Shown here in pieces: positions 38,341-50,979 of a stretch of DNA of 64,000 bases (the first letter of the stretch is position 1; every line of letters begins with the position of its first letter). This DNA is from Galbula dea (Eukaryota; Chordata; Aves; Piciformes; Galbulidae). Location: assembly GCA_013399015.1 (NCBI GenBank), contig VWZX01008269.1, positions 4,355 through 68,354 on the forward strand. Reading direction: 5' to 3'. The notes under the pieces are model-generated. The model had not been told where the DNA came from, made no database searches, and saw only the letters and a list, made by a program, of their open reading frames with translations. The translations under genes were made by a program, and so were the position numbers.

Positions 38341-41300
38341 AGCACCTTAAAAAAAAATAAAATTGCATAACATGTTAAATACAATACAATAACATTTTAC
38401 ATTAAAATGTGATTACATAAAAGGTAAAATTAAATAGAATTACATTATTGAATGTAAGTATGGTAACTATCCCCAAAGAAAGTATTTTTATTCTAACAGA
38501 TAAATTCAGAAACTCTAAATGTTCTATATTTCTATTTTTTTCCCCCAAAGCTTATTGTCAAACTCCAAAATTCCAATAGAACCAGTTTTGTCAATAAACC
38601 CTATTTGATACAGTCTTCACATTTAAATTTCTACACAGAGACACTTTTTAGCCTTCCTAATCAAATTACTTCGAGCTGATGACTTTGTATTAATTAAAGC
38701 TGAGACAGTCAGTGCACTTGTGTCCGAGACAGAGAACTCCTTTCAGTGCTTACATCACTGTAATGGGCATATTCTTCTGGGAAGCATTAACAGAGGCAGG
38801 AAATCTGCTAATATTTAGAATGGATAAATGAGATTACTGATTAAATTCCTTTCCTTCAAATGCAGCTTTTAAGAAAAAAATATTTACAGTATCTAGAAAC
38901 ACTTCAGAGTAATGCAAACCACGTTTTATAATGATGAGCATGATATAAAGATTAGGTTAATCCTTAGTTTTATCCCTATGTGACTGTTTATATTAACTCA
39001 TTGGTTTAAGAACTGAGACTAAAAATGTGATTTTTTTATTCCAGATCAGGTGATTAAAAAGTCTAGATCATAGTGCTAGTGACTGAGCATCAAGTTGGTA
39101 GTTTTATATGTATGGAATATTTTGTACAAAAATGCACTCGTAAAAATATTGAAGTCATAAAGGTAAGTGTGAAGTAAGTGAAGAGAATCATTATTGTGAA
39201 AATTTCCTTAGCATAATCAACTTCAGGGAAAATGAAACTTAGAACAGTTTAGGTCAAATAGTAGAAATCTTGTAATGTATGAAATAACTGAGGCAGAAGG
39301 TTTATAATGGTTAGTACAGGCCAAAATTGACTCTAAGATGAAATTCTTATTTCACTTATGACAGAGATCTCATTGTTTTTAGAGTTCCCTAAAGCTGATT
39401 CTAATGAAATTTTAGCAGTTGAAGTCCTGCTTCATCACCACAGACTATGTCTGCTTGATATAACTTAGTGGCTCATTGTGGTAGTTTTCATATCTGGGAG
39501 AGGCTTGATCTGTAGGTAAAGAGAAGGTTTACTGTTGAGTCATGCTTAAGGTGCCCTTTCAGACAATCTTGCTGAAACTTTGTAAATGATCCTCTTTGCT
39601 TTTTGGATACTTTTCTATGGAAATCATGGAGGTATCTATTCAAAAGGTACGTATGGCCTGGGATCAAAATGGTAAGGGTCTGGAATGAGAAATGTAAATT
39701 TAAATCCCTTTATGATATTCAAAGACTATATCTGTAAAACAACTCCTGTTACTTTTTATGTATTGCTTTTTTTTTCTGTCTCTTCTTCCTTTTTATTCTA
39801 ATACTGACATAGTCTGTTAACTAATAGTTTGACAGTAAGATAATGACAGAGGTATTGGATGGAAAATATATTCCTAATATAAAATTAAATGATTGAATAC
39901 TGCCTCATTAGAAGATATAATTTGTAATAACAACTATCTATTTTCTAGGTGACTTCCAGCTTAAAATTTTTTGAAAGAGCATTCTAAAAAAAAGTCTAAA
40001 GAATATTCCAATTTAAATAGGATTATTTAAACAAAACATATTGGCCTATTATGGCCTGATTATGGAAATTACAGTTAGGTGACATTGAACTTCCCTTCAA
40101 ATTTAAATGATAATTGATATAATTCAATTTTTTGTGTGACTTATCCTTCCAATATTTGTAAGTCAAATTAATTAAGAGAAGAAGCAAGTAGATTCATTAT
40201 CTATTTTTGGAGAGGATTTACTTTAAGTATTTCTCAAGTGTAATCAAAATTTTGTTGCATTTTCTACAGGGCAGTATGTGTGTTGGCAGAAATGTAGATA
40301 CAGATAGTTATACATCCTGCACACAATGTATTATAAGATTTCAGCATCCTTTCCTCTCATGAACACAAAGTACACAGAGATTAATCAGTGCTTTTCTTCC
40401 TATCACTAAGTATTGTCCTTAGTATTCTGTGATTTATATTAATGTTGGTCAGAAATTCTGTGACATTTGCTTGAAGACTTCTTATCTGTTACTTCAGCTT
40501 AAAAGGAAATTTTAAAGGGAAAGATTTGTGATTTTAAACACATGTTTTTGAGAGACAAATATTAATCAACTGGTGGGAAAAGTAGTCTGCTTGGTGAATG
40601 TGAGAACATAAAGACATAATACCTGCCAAGTGATGAAATTTGCAACTGAAAAATATAAATCAATAATTTATGAATACAGGTTTTTTTCCTGAAAATGAAT
40701 ATTTTTCATTTAAAAACACCTCTTAAAATGTCCCACTTTTGCTTTAGATGCAAGAGAGTTGTATGAGTTTACTAGTAGAAAAATCAACCTTAGAATTATC
40801 ATAAGCATATTAAGCAATTCCTCTGTACCTTTCATACAAGCACTCAGCCTTCTCTGCCTCTTGATAAGGAGAGGGATTCTTGGAATAATTGCCTGAAATG
40901 AAATGAAGCCTGTTGTTTTACAAACTGATTCTTCTGCCTGGGGAATTGCTGCTGTAAGCAATTGAGTGAAAAATTAGAAACAGTGCCTCACCAACCCAAG
41001 CACTGATGTGAACACATGCTTTTCAGGAGTGATAAGTAGTAGCGAGTGTTTCTTCATCTTCTTACCATGTTAGCTTCATGATGATATTTTTCTTGTCTTT
41101 CCACTCGGAGGCATGTAAACAGGACAGCTGGAGTAAATTGTAAAGTTGTTATAATTTAGCACAGCTCATGTAATGGAGTGTCTTGTCATGGCTCATCTAA
41201 ATTTGTAGTGAAGGTCATGGAATAGCTTTCTGAAAGAGCAGAAGGAAAGATATTGAATGAGGTTCAGGGAATGACTTAATTGACTTAATTTCAGATATCT

Positions 41301-43184
41301 ATAATATATATGTTTACACCTGTACTAGGAGTTCATTGCGAGAAATAGGTAAAATGGGAAATAATCATATGTAACATTCTTGTTTTAGGGTGAGTACACT
41401 AGTGCACATGAGCCCCCACTGCAGATAACATCACTAATCGATCTGCTTCAGATACCTAAAATTACATTAAATGAACTGTGTGTCTGATTTTTGGTTTAGA
41501 AAGCACTCAAACTCTTCTTCACTTTCTTCATTTATCTTCAAAGAAGGACATAATATCACTGCAGTTCTTCTGGGACCAACATGGAGGCTGTTGTGAAAAG
41601 CAGAGTACTCGCAGGAATAGCATGGTCTTTATGGTCAGATTCTTTCCCAAGTAGACTAGTGAAACTGTGAACAAGATAAAGCACAGGCATTGTCTTATAA
41701 CTCTCCTGTACTGAGGCAATGAATGGAATAAAACCACCTAATTTTTCTTGTCAGTTTTTCTTTTCCCAGTTGCTTGTATAACTGCAAATGTCTGTATTTT
41801 TTAGACTAACTTTAAAGTCATAACATAGAGTCACATCAGCTTTTGGTACTGTCTCTGATAATAGTCAGTGATTAATAAAAATGAATAATAGTCAGTAGCA
41901 AAATACATAATGTTCAGCTTTTCTCTGTCCTTTTTGTTTTCCTCCCCTTCCTCTCTCAGCCACAAGAATTAATCTTGGAGAGATCTGATGCAGACTAACT
42001 TGTTCACTTATTCAGTTGTCCTGTGTTTAACATACTCCATCTCATCCGGTTTTGGATGGAAATGAACATAGATGAATATAAATATGAGTGTTTTCCATCC
42101 CTCAAACACATTTGTGAAAGTAATACTTTAACCTCTCTCTTTAAATGTTCTTTTTTATGTATTCTGTCCTGGATGTGTAGCTGATTTCCAACCACAGATG
42201 AAGCCAATAGTTCTCCCTTGAAAGTTGCAGATTCCCATGTGAAGTAAATAGTGAAAATTAATTACTACATATATCCTTTCTCTTTCCTGCCATCTGCTTC
42301 TAATGCCTTTTCTTCTAAACCTATTTCCTTTTCTAGATTGTTATCTTATTCTCTGAAGAAGTTACTCCAACAGCAAATGTCACTGTAAGCTGAAATTACA
42401 GCAAGTTAAACCAGAACACTCTTGTTCATCCAGGCTCTCTGTAGATTCCTACACCGGCTAAAATCTTTTTGCATCTTTTCTCTCAAAGTCCAAGTCCTAC
42501 TGACACATCACTTGTGGTTTCTGCAGGGCCAGATGGTGGGGTAATGTGCACCACAGTTAGCTATTCTCAAGTCCAAATACAGGTAGAACACTGACTCTAA
42601 GATTTGAATCTGCTACACACTTTAATATTATGAGAGGCATATAAAAGCCACCCTAAATTAAAACGTTAGAATTTTGAACTAGAACTGTGGCATTGGACTT
42701 GTAGTTATGATAATGTTTTACTTTTTTCCTTTCAGTGAGTTATAAACATTGGGTTGATTTGCAAATCATCTTTATTTTTTTGAAACATCTGTAAAGTAGG
42801 TAACAATTTTCTTCATTTTTTTCAGAAACTCATGAAAATATTACCAGAGCATACAGGGAACTAGTGTCAGGGCTGGATGAGACAATGTTTTATTGCCAAG
42901 CTTAGATCAGAATTTCCAAGAACTTCATGATCTTGAAAGAAGCTCAGTCTAAATGCAGGATATGGAAAGGGATGTGGTATGTTCTAACACACAGGTACAC
43001 ACACCCCCGCCCCTATGCATACAGATTCTTCTTTGATATTGCAGCAGATCCTATTAGGACACAGAAGTCTTTATTTGACCTCATCTGGCTTTGAGACTGA
43101 TGCTGTCTACATGACGAAAATGGATATTTCCAGCAAAAATAGACCCTAAATTCTGTTTTTACAAATAGCATACTGTTACCTCAC

Positions 43185-43199
43185 TTTTTTTTTTTTTTT
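43185..43199. repeat. Poly(T) run of 15
   Basis: An uninterrupted T homopolymer. Nothing retroposon-like is attached. Confidence 0.8.
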
Positions 43200-43559
43200 A
43201 TCAGAACATGAAGAAATTAGGGGTTTACTATACAAAAGGTGATCCCCACCATCCCCTCCACAAGATGATTTACTGGGATAGACAATTATGTCTGAAAATT
43301 TTGTAACACTCACAAATTCCAGAAACAAATATGTATAGCTTTATGTTCAATTAATTTTAAAAATATACTAATTAATTGTACAAAGAAAACATAAAATAAA
43401 AACCTGTTTTTTTTCTAAATAAATGCTCAAAAGAATTCAACTACCAGTTTCTCCAGTAAAGAAAGCCAACAAGTCCCATTCACAAAAGTCTTTACATTTC
43501 TTGGGAAAGAATTACCATTTCTAATGACTTTTGAAAAACAGGTCAGATGCACTATCTCC

Positions 43560-43760
43560 AGTGCTAGTTCCCTAATCTTGCATGTACTAAGCTAATTACC
43601 CATCAGAGCTGAGAGCATTCAGCATTAAAATCTTTCCCAGGCTCTGGGCTGCACTCTTTCAATGTCAACTGCCAGTCTATCAGCTGTTTCGCTGGGCCTC
43701 GAACAACAGCTGCCAGCAACTGCAAACATCCGGCCTTGACTGAGAGACATAAAGGGCCAA
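43560..43760. promoter_or_regulatory. Candidate conserved non-coding patch with CAGCTG E-boxes
   Basis: A locally GC-richer stretch with three CpGs (around 43690-43732) in a CpG-poor background. It holds two CAGCTG E-boxes 26 bp apart (43681-43686 and 43707-43712). No frame is open across it in a way that suggests an exon. CAGCTG is the known preferred site of myogenic and neurogenic class II bHLH factors. The idea of an enhancer is inferred only from composition and motif pairing. Confidence 0.2.
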
Positions 43761-45242
43761 TTGATAGGACCAAACTTTAGGATGCATAGGAATGCCTGCA
43801 GTATTATAAATTCTTTATTTGAATTTTGAAAGGAAAGAAAGGAAGCTGATGTTATGCTAAGGGAGTTGTGTGATATAATGATATTATGTTTCTGGTTGCC
43901 CTGAGATGATTGCAGTGATTTTTACTAGAGTTGTCTTGAATTTAATCTTTTCTGACCTCTTTTTCTTATGCATCTACCCTCACGAGCAAGTTCCTGCAAT
44001 ACTCAATAACCTGCTTAGCCAAACATCATTTGGCTCTAACAGTGGGTTGATTTGTTTCCCTGTCAAAGGATAGCTAAACCAGTTATTCTGCCTCCAAAGC
44101 AACACACGATAGACTAGGTAGATATGTCAGTCTTTCATGACTGTGAAATTATACCCCTGCCAAATTGACTCTCTTGTTGTACTGCAATTAGTAATTTTAA
44201 AAATATCTTCATGATAGCTTAGGTGTTTGGGCAAATTAGTGCTGCTTTGTTAGGAGAGGTCTCTCCTGACTGAGTTAACAGTGCCAGATCAGATAGAATT
44301 TCTTAGTAAAATATTTCCATGGTTATGCTCCTTTCCTAAAAATGAACATGGAAAAAATGTCTTAGTTTCATGCTGCTAGATATGATTAACTAACTGTTCT
44401 GTGGTTCATGACCAGTTATTGTGACAAACTGGCTCTTCCTACAGCTAATGTAGCACTTCAAAACAGGTCATTATAACCCTGGAGTTCATGAATGAAGTAT
44501 GTTCAAACAGAGGAAAGCCTCATTTAAATTGTTGCTTTAGGAACTCCAGCGGACGAACCCAAGACAGTTCAGACTATATGGTTTTCTCCAATGGCTGTGA
44601 GAACTTGGAGACATGAACAACAGCATATTCTTGTTAGATATTTTTTTGATTTCATCCTTAGTCATCAAACTAATGGAGTTTACTAACTTTTAGCAAAATC
44701 CTTTAATGTTTAGGAAACAGAGTGCAGTTACTGTTGAGACATGCATAGATATATCTGTCCTGAATGGAACAAATTATATTTTACAAATATAAAGAAAAAT
44801 GCTGCAGTGTCTTTTAAATATAGCTTGTTCCTTTAGTCTGACCCATTATGTTTTCTAAACCAAAGCTTGTGGTATTTGGCATCCATTCTTCTGTTCTTTG
44901 ATAAGTACCTAAACAGGATGTCTTTGAGAATGGAATGAAAAACAGCACTGGAAGATTTCCTCCCTCAGGAATAAGTATTAAGATTGGCAGATGGCTTAAG
45001 TGGAAATACACAGGAATGCACTTTAACCAGTACTTGAAAATTGTTCCAGCAGATATTGCTGAGGTAAATTCATGAAGCTCCATCAGACATCCTTCTGCAT
45101 TAAATCAATTTTTAATGGCCTCGAGCAAGAGTTTAAATTTATTCTATCCTAATTGCTGGAAAGCAGTCTTAATCTAAAAAAAAATATATATAAATAACCT
45201 AAAGTAATAATATTTTCAACTAATTTTTTACCACAGGAATGT

Positions 45243-45263
45243 CCTTACCATTTCTTGGTAAGG
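45243..45263. other. 8-bp hairpin
   Basis: Arms CCTTACCA (45243-45250) and TGGTAAGG (45256-45263) with a 5-nt loop TTTCT. There is no downstream T-run or known RNA context. The small stem is probably incidental. Confidence 0.5.
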
Positions 45264-48200
45264 AAAGTTGTTGGTATATCCTAGGTAGTAATCATCTCTG
45301 AAAACTTGATGCAAGCTCTCTTAAGTCTTCAGGAAGCTTGCAATTGAGTCCAAATGCATGTGTGCATGTGCAGCCATTTGTGCAAACATAAGGTTTAGCA
45401 TATAGATAGATATGTGCGGAAGAAGTTCATGTATAATAAACTCATAAAGCAGATACTTGATATACTTATGCAATTCTGATCCCTTCAGAAGAATTGTGTG
45501 CTTCAAGTCTTTGCTTCGTAAGAATTCAAACAATTAGACTCTTTGAGCAGTGTCCAGTGGCAAACAAGTAAAACAAAGCAACGACAAACTGCCAGAAATA
45601 ATATTTGCTCTTAACTCCCTCTAGACTCCTCCAGCATTAGCTATATATTGGGCAAGTTAAAGATACCTAGTATCTACTGGCCCTCTAGTGGTAACACAAG
45701 AGCTTTTGGGAGGGGGTCAATTCTTCAGATTCATGCAGAAAATACACCAGATCTCCTAACTGTGGAAGGAAAGAAAAAAAGTGATACTGTGCTTCTGTAT
45801 GTACAATGTATGTCTGTACAGACAGATGGATGGGTGGAAGCTAGCTGAAGTCATTTTTAGAGACGTACTGAGTTGGATTTTAGCTGGTTTGAGGGTCACC
45901 ACATTCCATTACACAGCAGTAGCATGCCTGATGACAGTACTGCCATTGTTTTCATAATAAATATGGCCAGGACTTCCTTGGTTGAGGCACAAAAAGGAAA
46001 ATTACTGTGCTGAGCAATTTAACATTAAGAAAAATAAATATCTTAAGTAATTTTCTTCAATAGATGCATATAAGAAAAGAAATGCATATCTGTGTCTTTC
46101 CAACAAAGAGAGGAAAGATTACAACAGGCTTTGGATTTTTTGGCCATGATCTTTTAACTCACTGCGATTTACTCACAGGGTAGGCAGAGAGGCTGGAACT
46201 TTGTCTCTGCATTTCTGTAAAAGAAAGGTGTACTCTCTGTCTTTTAACCAGCTATGGTGCCTTTTGATGTTACAAATGGCACATAATTGCAGGGATCTTT
46301 TTTTATTTTTTTTTTCCAAGGATCTAGCTGCAGTATGATGACACATGACACTATGCATACTGAAGTGTTTCCCTGCTGTAAATGAGACTTTCTGTGCTGC
46401 TGCATCACTTGTTCCATGCCATCTGGAAACTGTGATGTGAAATAAAACAGCATTCACAGGTACAACAATTATCAGTTTAATGGCTACTATACAACAGAAT
46501 ATATAAAAGAAAGAACATTGACTATTAAATGGTTTAAATGTCGCAAAGACAGTTCAAAGAGTAAATTAGGTAATACTATGGATGCAATTATTTATAGAAG
46601 CACTGATACTCTTACTGGTAGTGTTAGGATTTTCCTTTTCAAAGAGTGAAAAAGGGTTATCTTCCTCTTCAGGTGTCCTATATGGAACACTGTCTGGCTT
46701 ATGCAGAGATAAAATTCTAAAATTGACTCTCTCAATAGTGAGATAGGAACCATACTTACGTAGTACTTTTCACCATAGATTTCCCATTTAGTAGATGAAA
46801 TAACAATCTTACTAAAACTGTATTTAAATATATCACAAAATATTAAATGGTACAGAATATATATTGCGCATGTGCTTAATAACATAGTCAAATGTTTTTA
46901 ACTTATATTTTATATTGGAAAAAAAGGTAAACCTCTAAGTTTTTATATAGGTACCTAGAAAGGGCCCAGAAGGAGTCAGCAAGAGAAAAACATCTCCGTA
47001 AAATGGCTGTTGTAGCCTATGTTTGCTGTACAATGACAGACATGTTCATTTTCTTTTCTTTTTCTTTTTTTTTTAATTAGAATTGCCTCAGCCTCAAAGA
47101 TCTACATAAAAGGAAAATTTTTCAAACTCAAGAAAATTGTTATTTCTATCCCATCCTACTTGAAGTTTTCAGAAACGTATTCCTAACACAGCAATTCAAT
47201 AAGTATGAGGTAGGTGTGCAAGTTTTCCAAAGGTACCTCAGGTTTATTTTAACTGCAAAATCAAAATGATTGTTAAGAAAAGAAGCTTTTAATTATATTT
47301 ACTTGTAGTATTTTCCTGGTCAATAATATCCTCACTGCTCTGACATCAAGGTGAGCGCAAGTGGGATGGAGAGGAAATTAGCCTGTTTTTGCAGGGGGAC
47401 TCTTGGGGGTGTAAACTAAAATCCTGAGGGAATGCCAGCAGATTTACCACAAATGGATACAATAGAGTCTCTCTCCTCAGCCACATCATACCACAGACTC
47501 AGGCTTTTTTATTTCTTGTGCTCCACAAGAGACCTTTTACCATACTATATGTGATTTTTTTTTTGACTGAAATATGTATAATGACATATTGCCTATCAGG
47601 TTTTAGTGTACAAAAATCATACAATCTATTAAGTTTGAGAGACAAATAAGATGATAAAATCCCTTGTTACCATGTAACTAGTCTTAATCCCAACCTTGAT
47701 TATCTAAGTCGCTGCATTAAATTTAAGTAACAAGTGAGGTTACTGGGTCTGTTTGCATGCTTATACTCAAAACAGTTGCTCAAAAACCTTATGAGGTCAA
47801 GGTTGATCAAATATTCTGTCATGAATATTAATTTGACATGGACTTAATCATCAGTATCTTCAAAACTTCACATTCTCCTCAAAATTTGGAACAAGCCTTA
47901 TTTTAGGCTTGTAAGATTTAAGTGTTCCAACTTCAGTAGATCATTATAGTTTTCTTTATAGTCAGTGGAGAGAAACAGGCATTTGCTCTGAACTGACTGA
48001 GATCTTAGACCTGAAAATGAGATAAACTGTTCTCCTGAGGATTTAATTTTTCTCTTCTGATGGTACAATGAGCACAAGGTTATAGTCATAGATGCTGATG
48101 ACACCTAAGGGATGTGAATTCTTCCCCTGGATACCCAACTTTCAGTGTTTTCACCTACTAGTGAAAAAAATGGTATTTTTGTCTATCTCTATTTTTGCAG

Positions 48201-48380
48201 TAATATGTTCATAGTGCAACAAAGAATATCAGGTCATTCAACCATCTGCAGTAGGGAATTTTATAAAACATAGTATGACCACCTTATTTAAAAGAGAGAA
48301 AAAAAGTTTAATTCTACTCCTTCCTTGATGTCTTTTTTTTCATATTTAAAAAGCATGCCTTCATCTATGTACTTTTGTGT

Positions 48381-48408
48381 GTATGTATATGTATATACAT
48401 ATGCATAC
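48381..48408. repeat. Imperfect 28-nt palindrome of TG/TA/CA dinucleotides
   Basis: GTATGTATATGTATATACAT followed by ATGCATAC, which reads the same on both strands except at one mismatched pair. It is likely a decayed alternating purine/pyrimidine microsatellite. Confidence 0.65.
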
Positions 48409-49974
48409 AAAGAAAAATGGCACTCATATAGTCTATCCTTAATTAAGTTCATGAACATTTTTATGTTGCTATTTTGATATTCTAAAATCTTACACTAGTA
48501 CCTAACTTGAAAGTTGTTGCTTTATTAAACAATAAAAATACACAATAATTAGTATTTTGATTTAGCTTAATGTTTTATTACCAGTTATACTTTCCAATTA
48601 AAACAGTAAATATCCTGAGCTCAGATGAAATGACTTTCTGTCATTTGGAATTTCGTCAATGTTCATATCTGCCAACATCCCAAAAGTAGCATGTGATGGG
48701 TAGAATAATGACTAGACTGCCACAGTGCAGTGCAGCATTTAATGGTGAAGGCCAAGTCCTTGCTATTAAACTAGTTCCACACAGAAAGAAGCCTGAAGAC
48801 TTTGTGAAGCCCATAGGGTGCCTCTGGGGTTCAACAAATTGTCCAGAACAAACAACCAGAAATCTTGACCACAAAACACTGAAATGCAAATAAAATTTTG
48901 TTAAATGAAGCTGAGGGTTTCAGTAAGTTCTGGATGAAACTCATAATAAGGTGAAGACAAGTAGAAATGTATGAATTGGCAGGTAGATCTATTTTCATAC
49001 CATGAACTGATGATTACATAAGCAATTTAAATAAATTTCCACTTTTGTAGCTATAAATTATATGTAAAAATTCTTCAGAACAAAACGTGTTTTATGGCCT
49101 GAACAATATACCAGGAACACAGACAAGGACAGGTATGCAAAAGGTGCTTCAGTAACAGAATGCAGCTGTCTAATTTCCAAACTGAAGTTATTGCATAAAA
49201 CTGACCATGATGAAACAATGCAGTATTGAAGGATTTTGGCTTTGAAATATTTGTCCTGCATTAATATGGTAATTTTTTGCACTGTGATTCTGATATTTGC
49301 ACTTATTTTGCAAACAATTTTGTGAAAAATAACAAAACTAGATATGATTCAATAAACAGTGTTTAAAAACAACATGTATATGAAGCTTGTGTCATCTTAA
49401 TATCCCACCAAACAGAAGTAGTAGAAAAAGTACACTGAAGATCAACTGCCTAATCGGAATGACTTCCATGTGAATAGACTGCACACAGATAAAGGAATCT
49501 TCAGCAAGGTAGAAGAATGAGTCATATGCAACAGTGATCCTTAAAATCCTAAAGGGAGAGACACATGATCATCTGTGATTGTCAAACTGAAGAGTAATAG
49601 TGGAGTTCAAAATGATCTTGACTTATTAGTGAAATTGGCTGAGAAGGAAATGAGAAGGATATTTAACAAGGGCCATCATAAATTAGGAATAATTAACTGA
49701 GGAAATATAAGGTCAGATAACCTATTTAACAGCAATTCCTTAATAAAAGGCTTAGATTACAGAGAAACAGAATTTCACTATGCAATATTGTTATGAAGAA
49801 GACAATCAAATTGAGATGTTTAAATAGGAGTTAAGGCTTCAAGACATCTGCTCTGTTTAGCAACATTAAAATGCCAGCTGGAATTCAAGCTGCGTATCAC
49901 AGAGTCATCATATGAAGCCTAAATGAAGAGAGTATCAAAATGTAAGCATCAAAATGTCCACAAATATGGGAAAT

Positions 49975-50215
49975 GTGATTTGGGAGAAATTAATGAAAAA
50001 AATAGTGTTGCTTACCCTAAAGAACAGAAGATTTATAGAGGTTGTGATAACATCCATCAAATATATAGAAGAATTTTCCAAAGCGGAAAAGAAAATTCTG
50101 TTTTCTGTAACTATGTCAGATAAGAAAGTAGTAAGTTACTTGTTTGGTTGGTCATGTTAGATATTAGAAAAATTTTGGAAAGGAACTAAAGAACAGAACA
50201 TATTAAACATATATT
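49975..50215 (+). repeat. Very degenerate CR1 ORF2 C-terminal remnant (probable)
   Basis: Across shifting frames the plus strand keeps the order of blocks in the CR1 ORF2 tail: TLKNRRFIEVVITSIKYI (like SLEKRRLRGDLIALFRYL), then AEKKILFSVTMSD (like EEGVGLFSLVTSD), then about 15 codons later LDIRKIL-ER (like LDIRKNFFTER, 50156-50189). No single block is convincing, but three in the right order and spacing make chance unlikely. No tail or UTR can be seen. It is the oldest-looking CR1 piece here. Confidence 0.5.
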
Positions 50216-50811
50216 GTTGGTCTGCATCACTAGAACAAGACACTGTCAGATATAGATACATGTGCTCAAGCCAGGGCAAAAATAGACAGACGATGATTTT
50301 TGAAGTAATAACAATGTTATGTTCTTATGATGCTTTCTTATAAAAATCTAGTGACATTCAGCTATGTGCACCCAGTAAAGTATTAATTTGAAAACATAAA
50401 ACAATAGAGCTCACAGCTACAGAATAACAGTGAATCTAAAACCAGAAATATTTTGAAGAAATACCTGAACAGATTTGCCTATGACAGTTAGTTAAGTAAC
50501 TAGAACAAGAAGAGGTCTAATGTTGTAATGTTTGTATAGGATTGATGCATCACTCAAACAATACACTAGAAAGATTATTATGAGGTAAGCTGTGTGATCA
50601 GAGATTTCTACGTATTCTTTTAAAATCTTTGAAACTGAAGATACTGTCTGGAAAAATATCTTAGATTCCCTAGCGTTCATCCTGGTGATTTTTTTTATCA
50701 TTTTCTCATCCTATTTGCTTATTTTAAATAAATAAATAAGCAAATAAATAAAAACACAAGATGAAAAAATGTTTTTTATATGTACATTACATTAATATGC
50801 ATTCTGTTAAG
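50216..50811. other. Unique AT-rich sequence
   Basis: Nothing is seen except an AAAT tetranucleotide tract at 50725-50754, close to the CR1 tail that starts at 50812. Confidence 0.55.
50725..50754. repeat. (AAAT)n tract
   Basis: About seven AAAT units with one AAGC interruption. Confidence 0.8.
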
Positions 50812-50979
50812 TCACAGAATCACAGAATCACAGAATCATTACAGTTGGAAAGGACCCTCAAGATCATCTAGTCCAACCGATAGCCCTACACTACTCTTAC
50901 CCCTAAATCATCCCCTGAAGAAACACATCTATCCTCTTAAAAACCTCCAGGGATGGTGACTCCACCACCTCCCTGGGCA
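50812..50979 (-). repeat. Young CR1 LINE 3' end, near-twin of the 35-kb copy
   Basis: On the minus strand this is the last ~165 bp of a CR1. It begins at the CCCAGGGAGGTGGTGGAGTC part of ORF2 (PREVVES), ends ORF2 with TAG, and has a 3' UTR and three ATTCTGTG tail units (the plus strand shows repeated TCACAGAA). Compared base by base with 35728-35893, I see about two substitutions and one 3-bp deletion in the shared ~155 bp, and one extra tail unit. The two therefore belong to the same recently active subfamily. At the 5' end the match stops at 50979, just before an A run (50986-50997). Confidence 0.95.

Larger units (their letters stand above)
35894..49974. other. 14-kb tract of mostly unique sequence, no supported gene
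   Basis: I recognise no exon, RNA gene or interspersed repeat here, apart from the separately listed candidates at 37745-38340 and 43560-43760, the hairpins at 45243-45263 and 48381-48408, and a T run at 43185-43199. Open frames are at most about 99 codons and none carries a family motif. This is the longest CR1-free stretch of the window. It could be unusually constrained, or may simply hold repeats too old to see by eye. Confidence 0.45.

Noticed and set aside
46173..46457. 94-codon minus-strand frame with His/Cys residues
   Set aside because: It runs through an A/T homopolymer that supplies the KKNKK part. The His/Cys spacing does not match a zinc finger.
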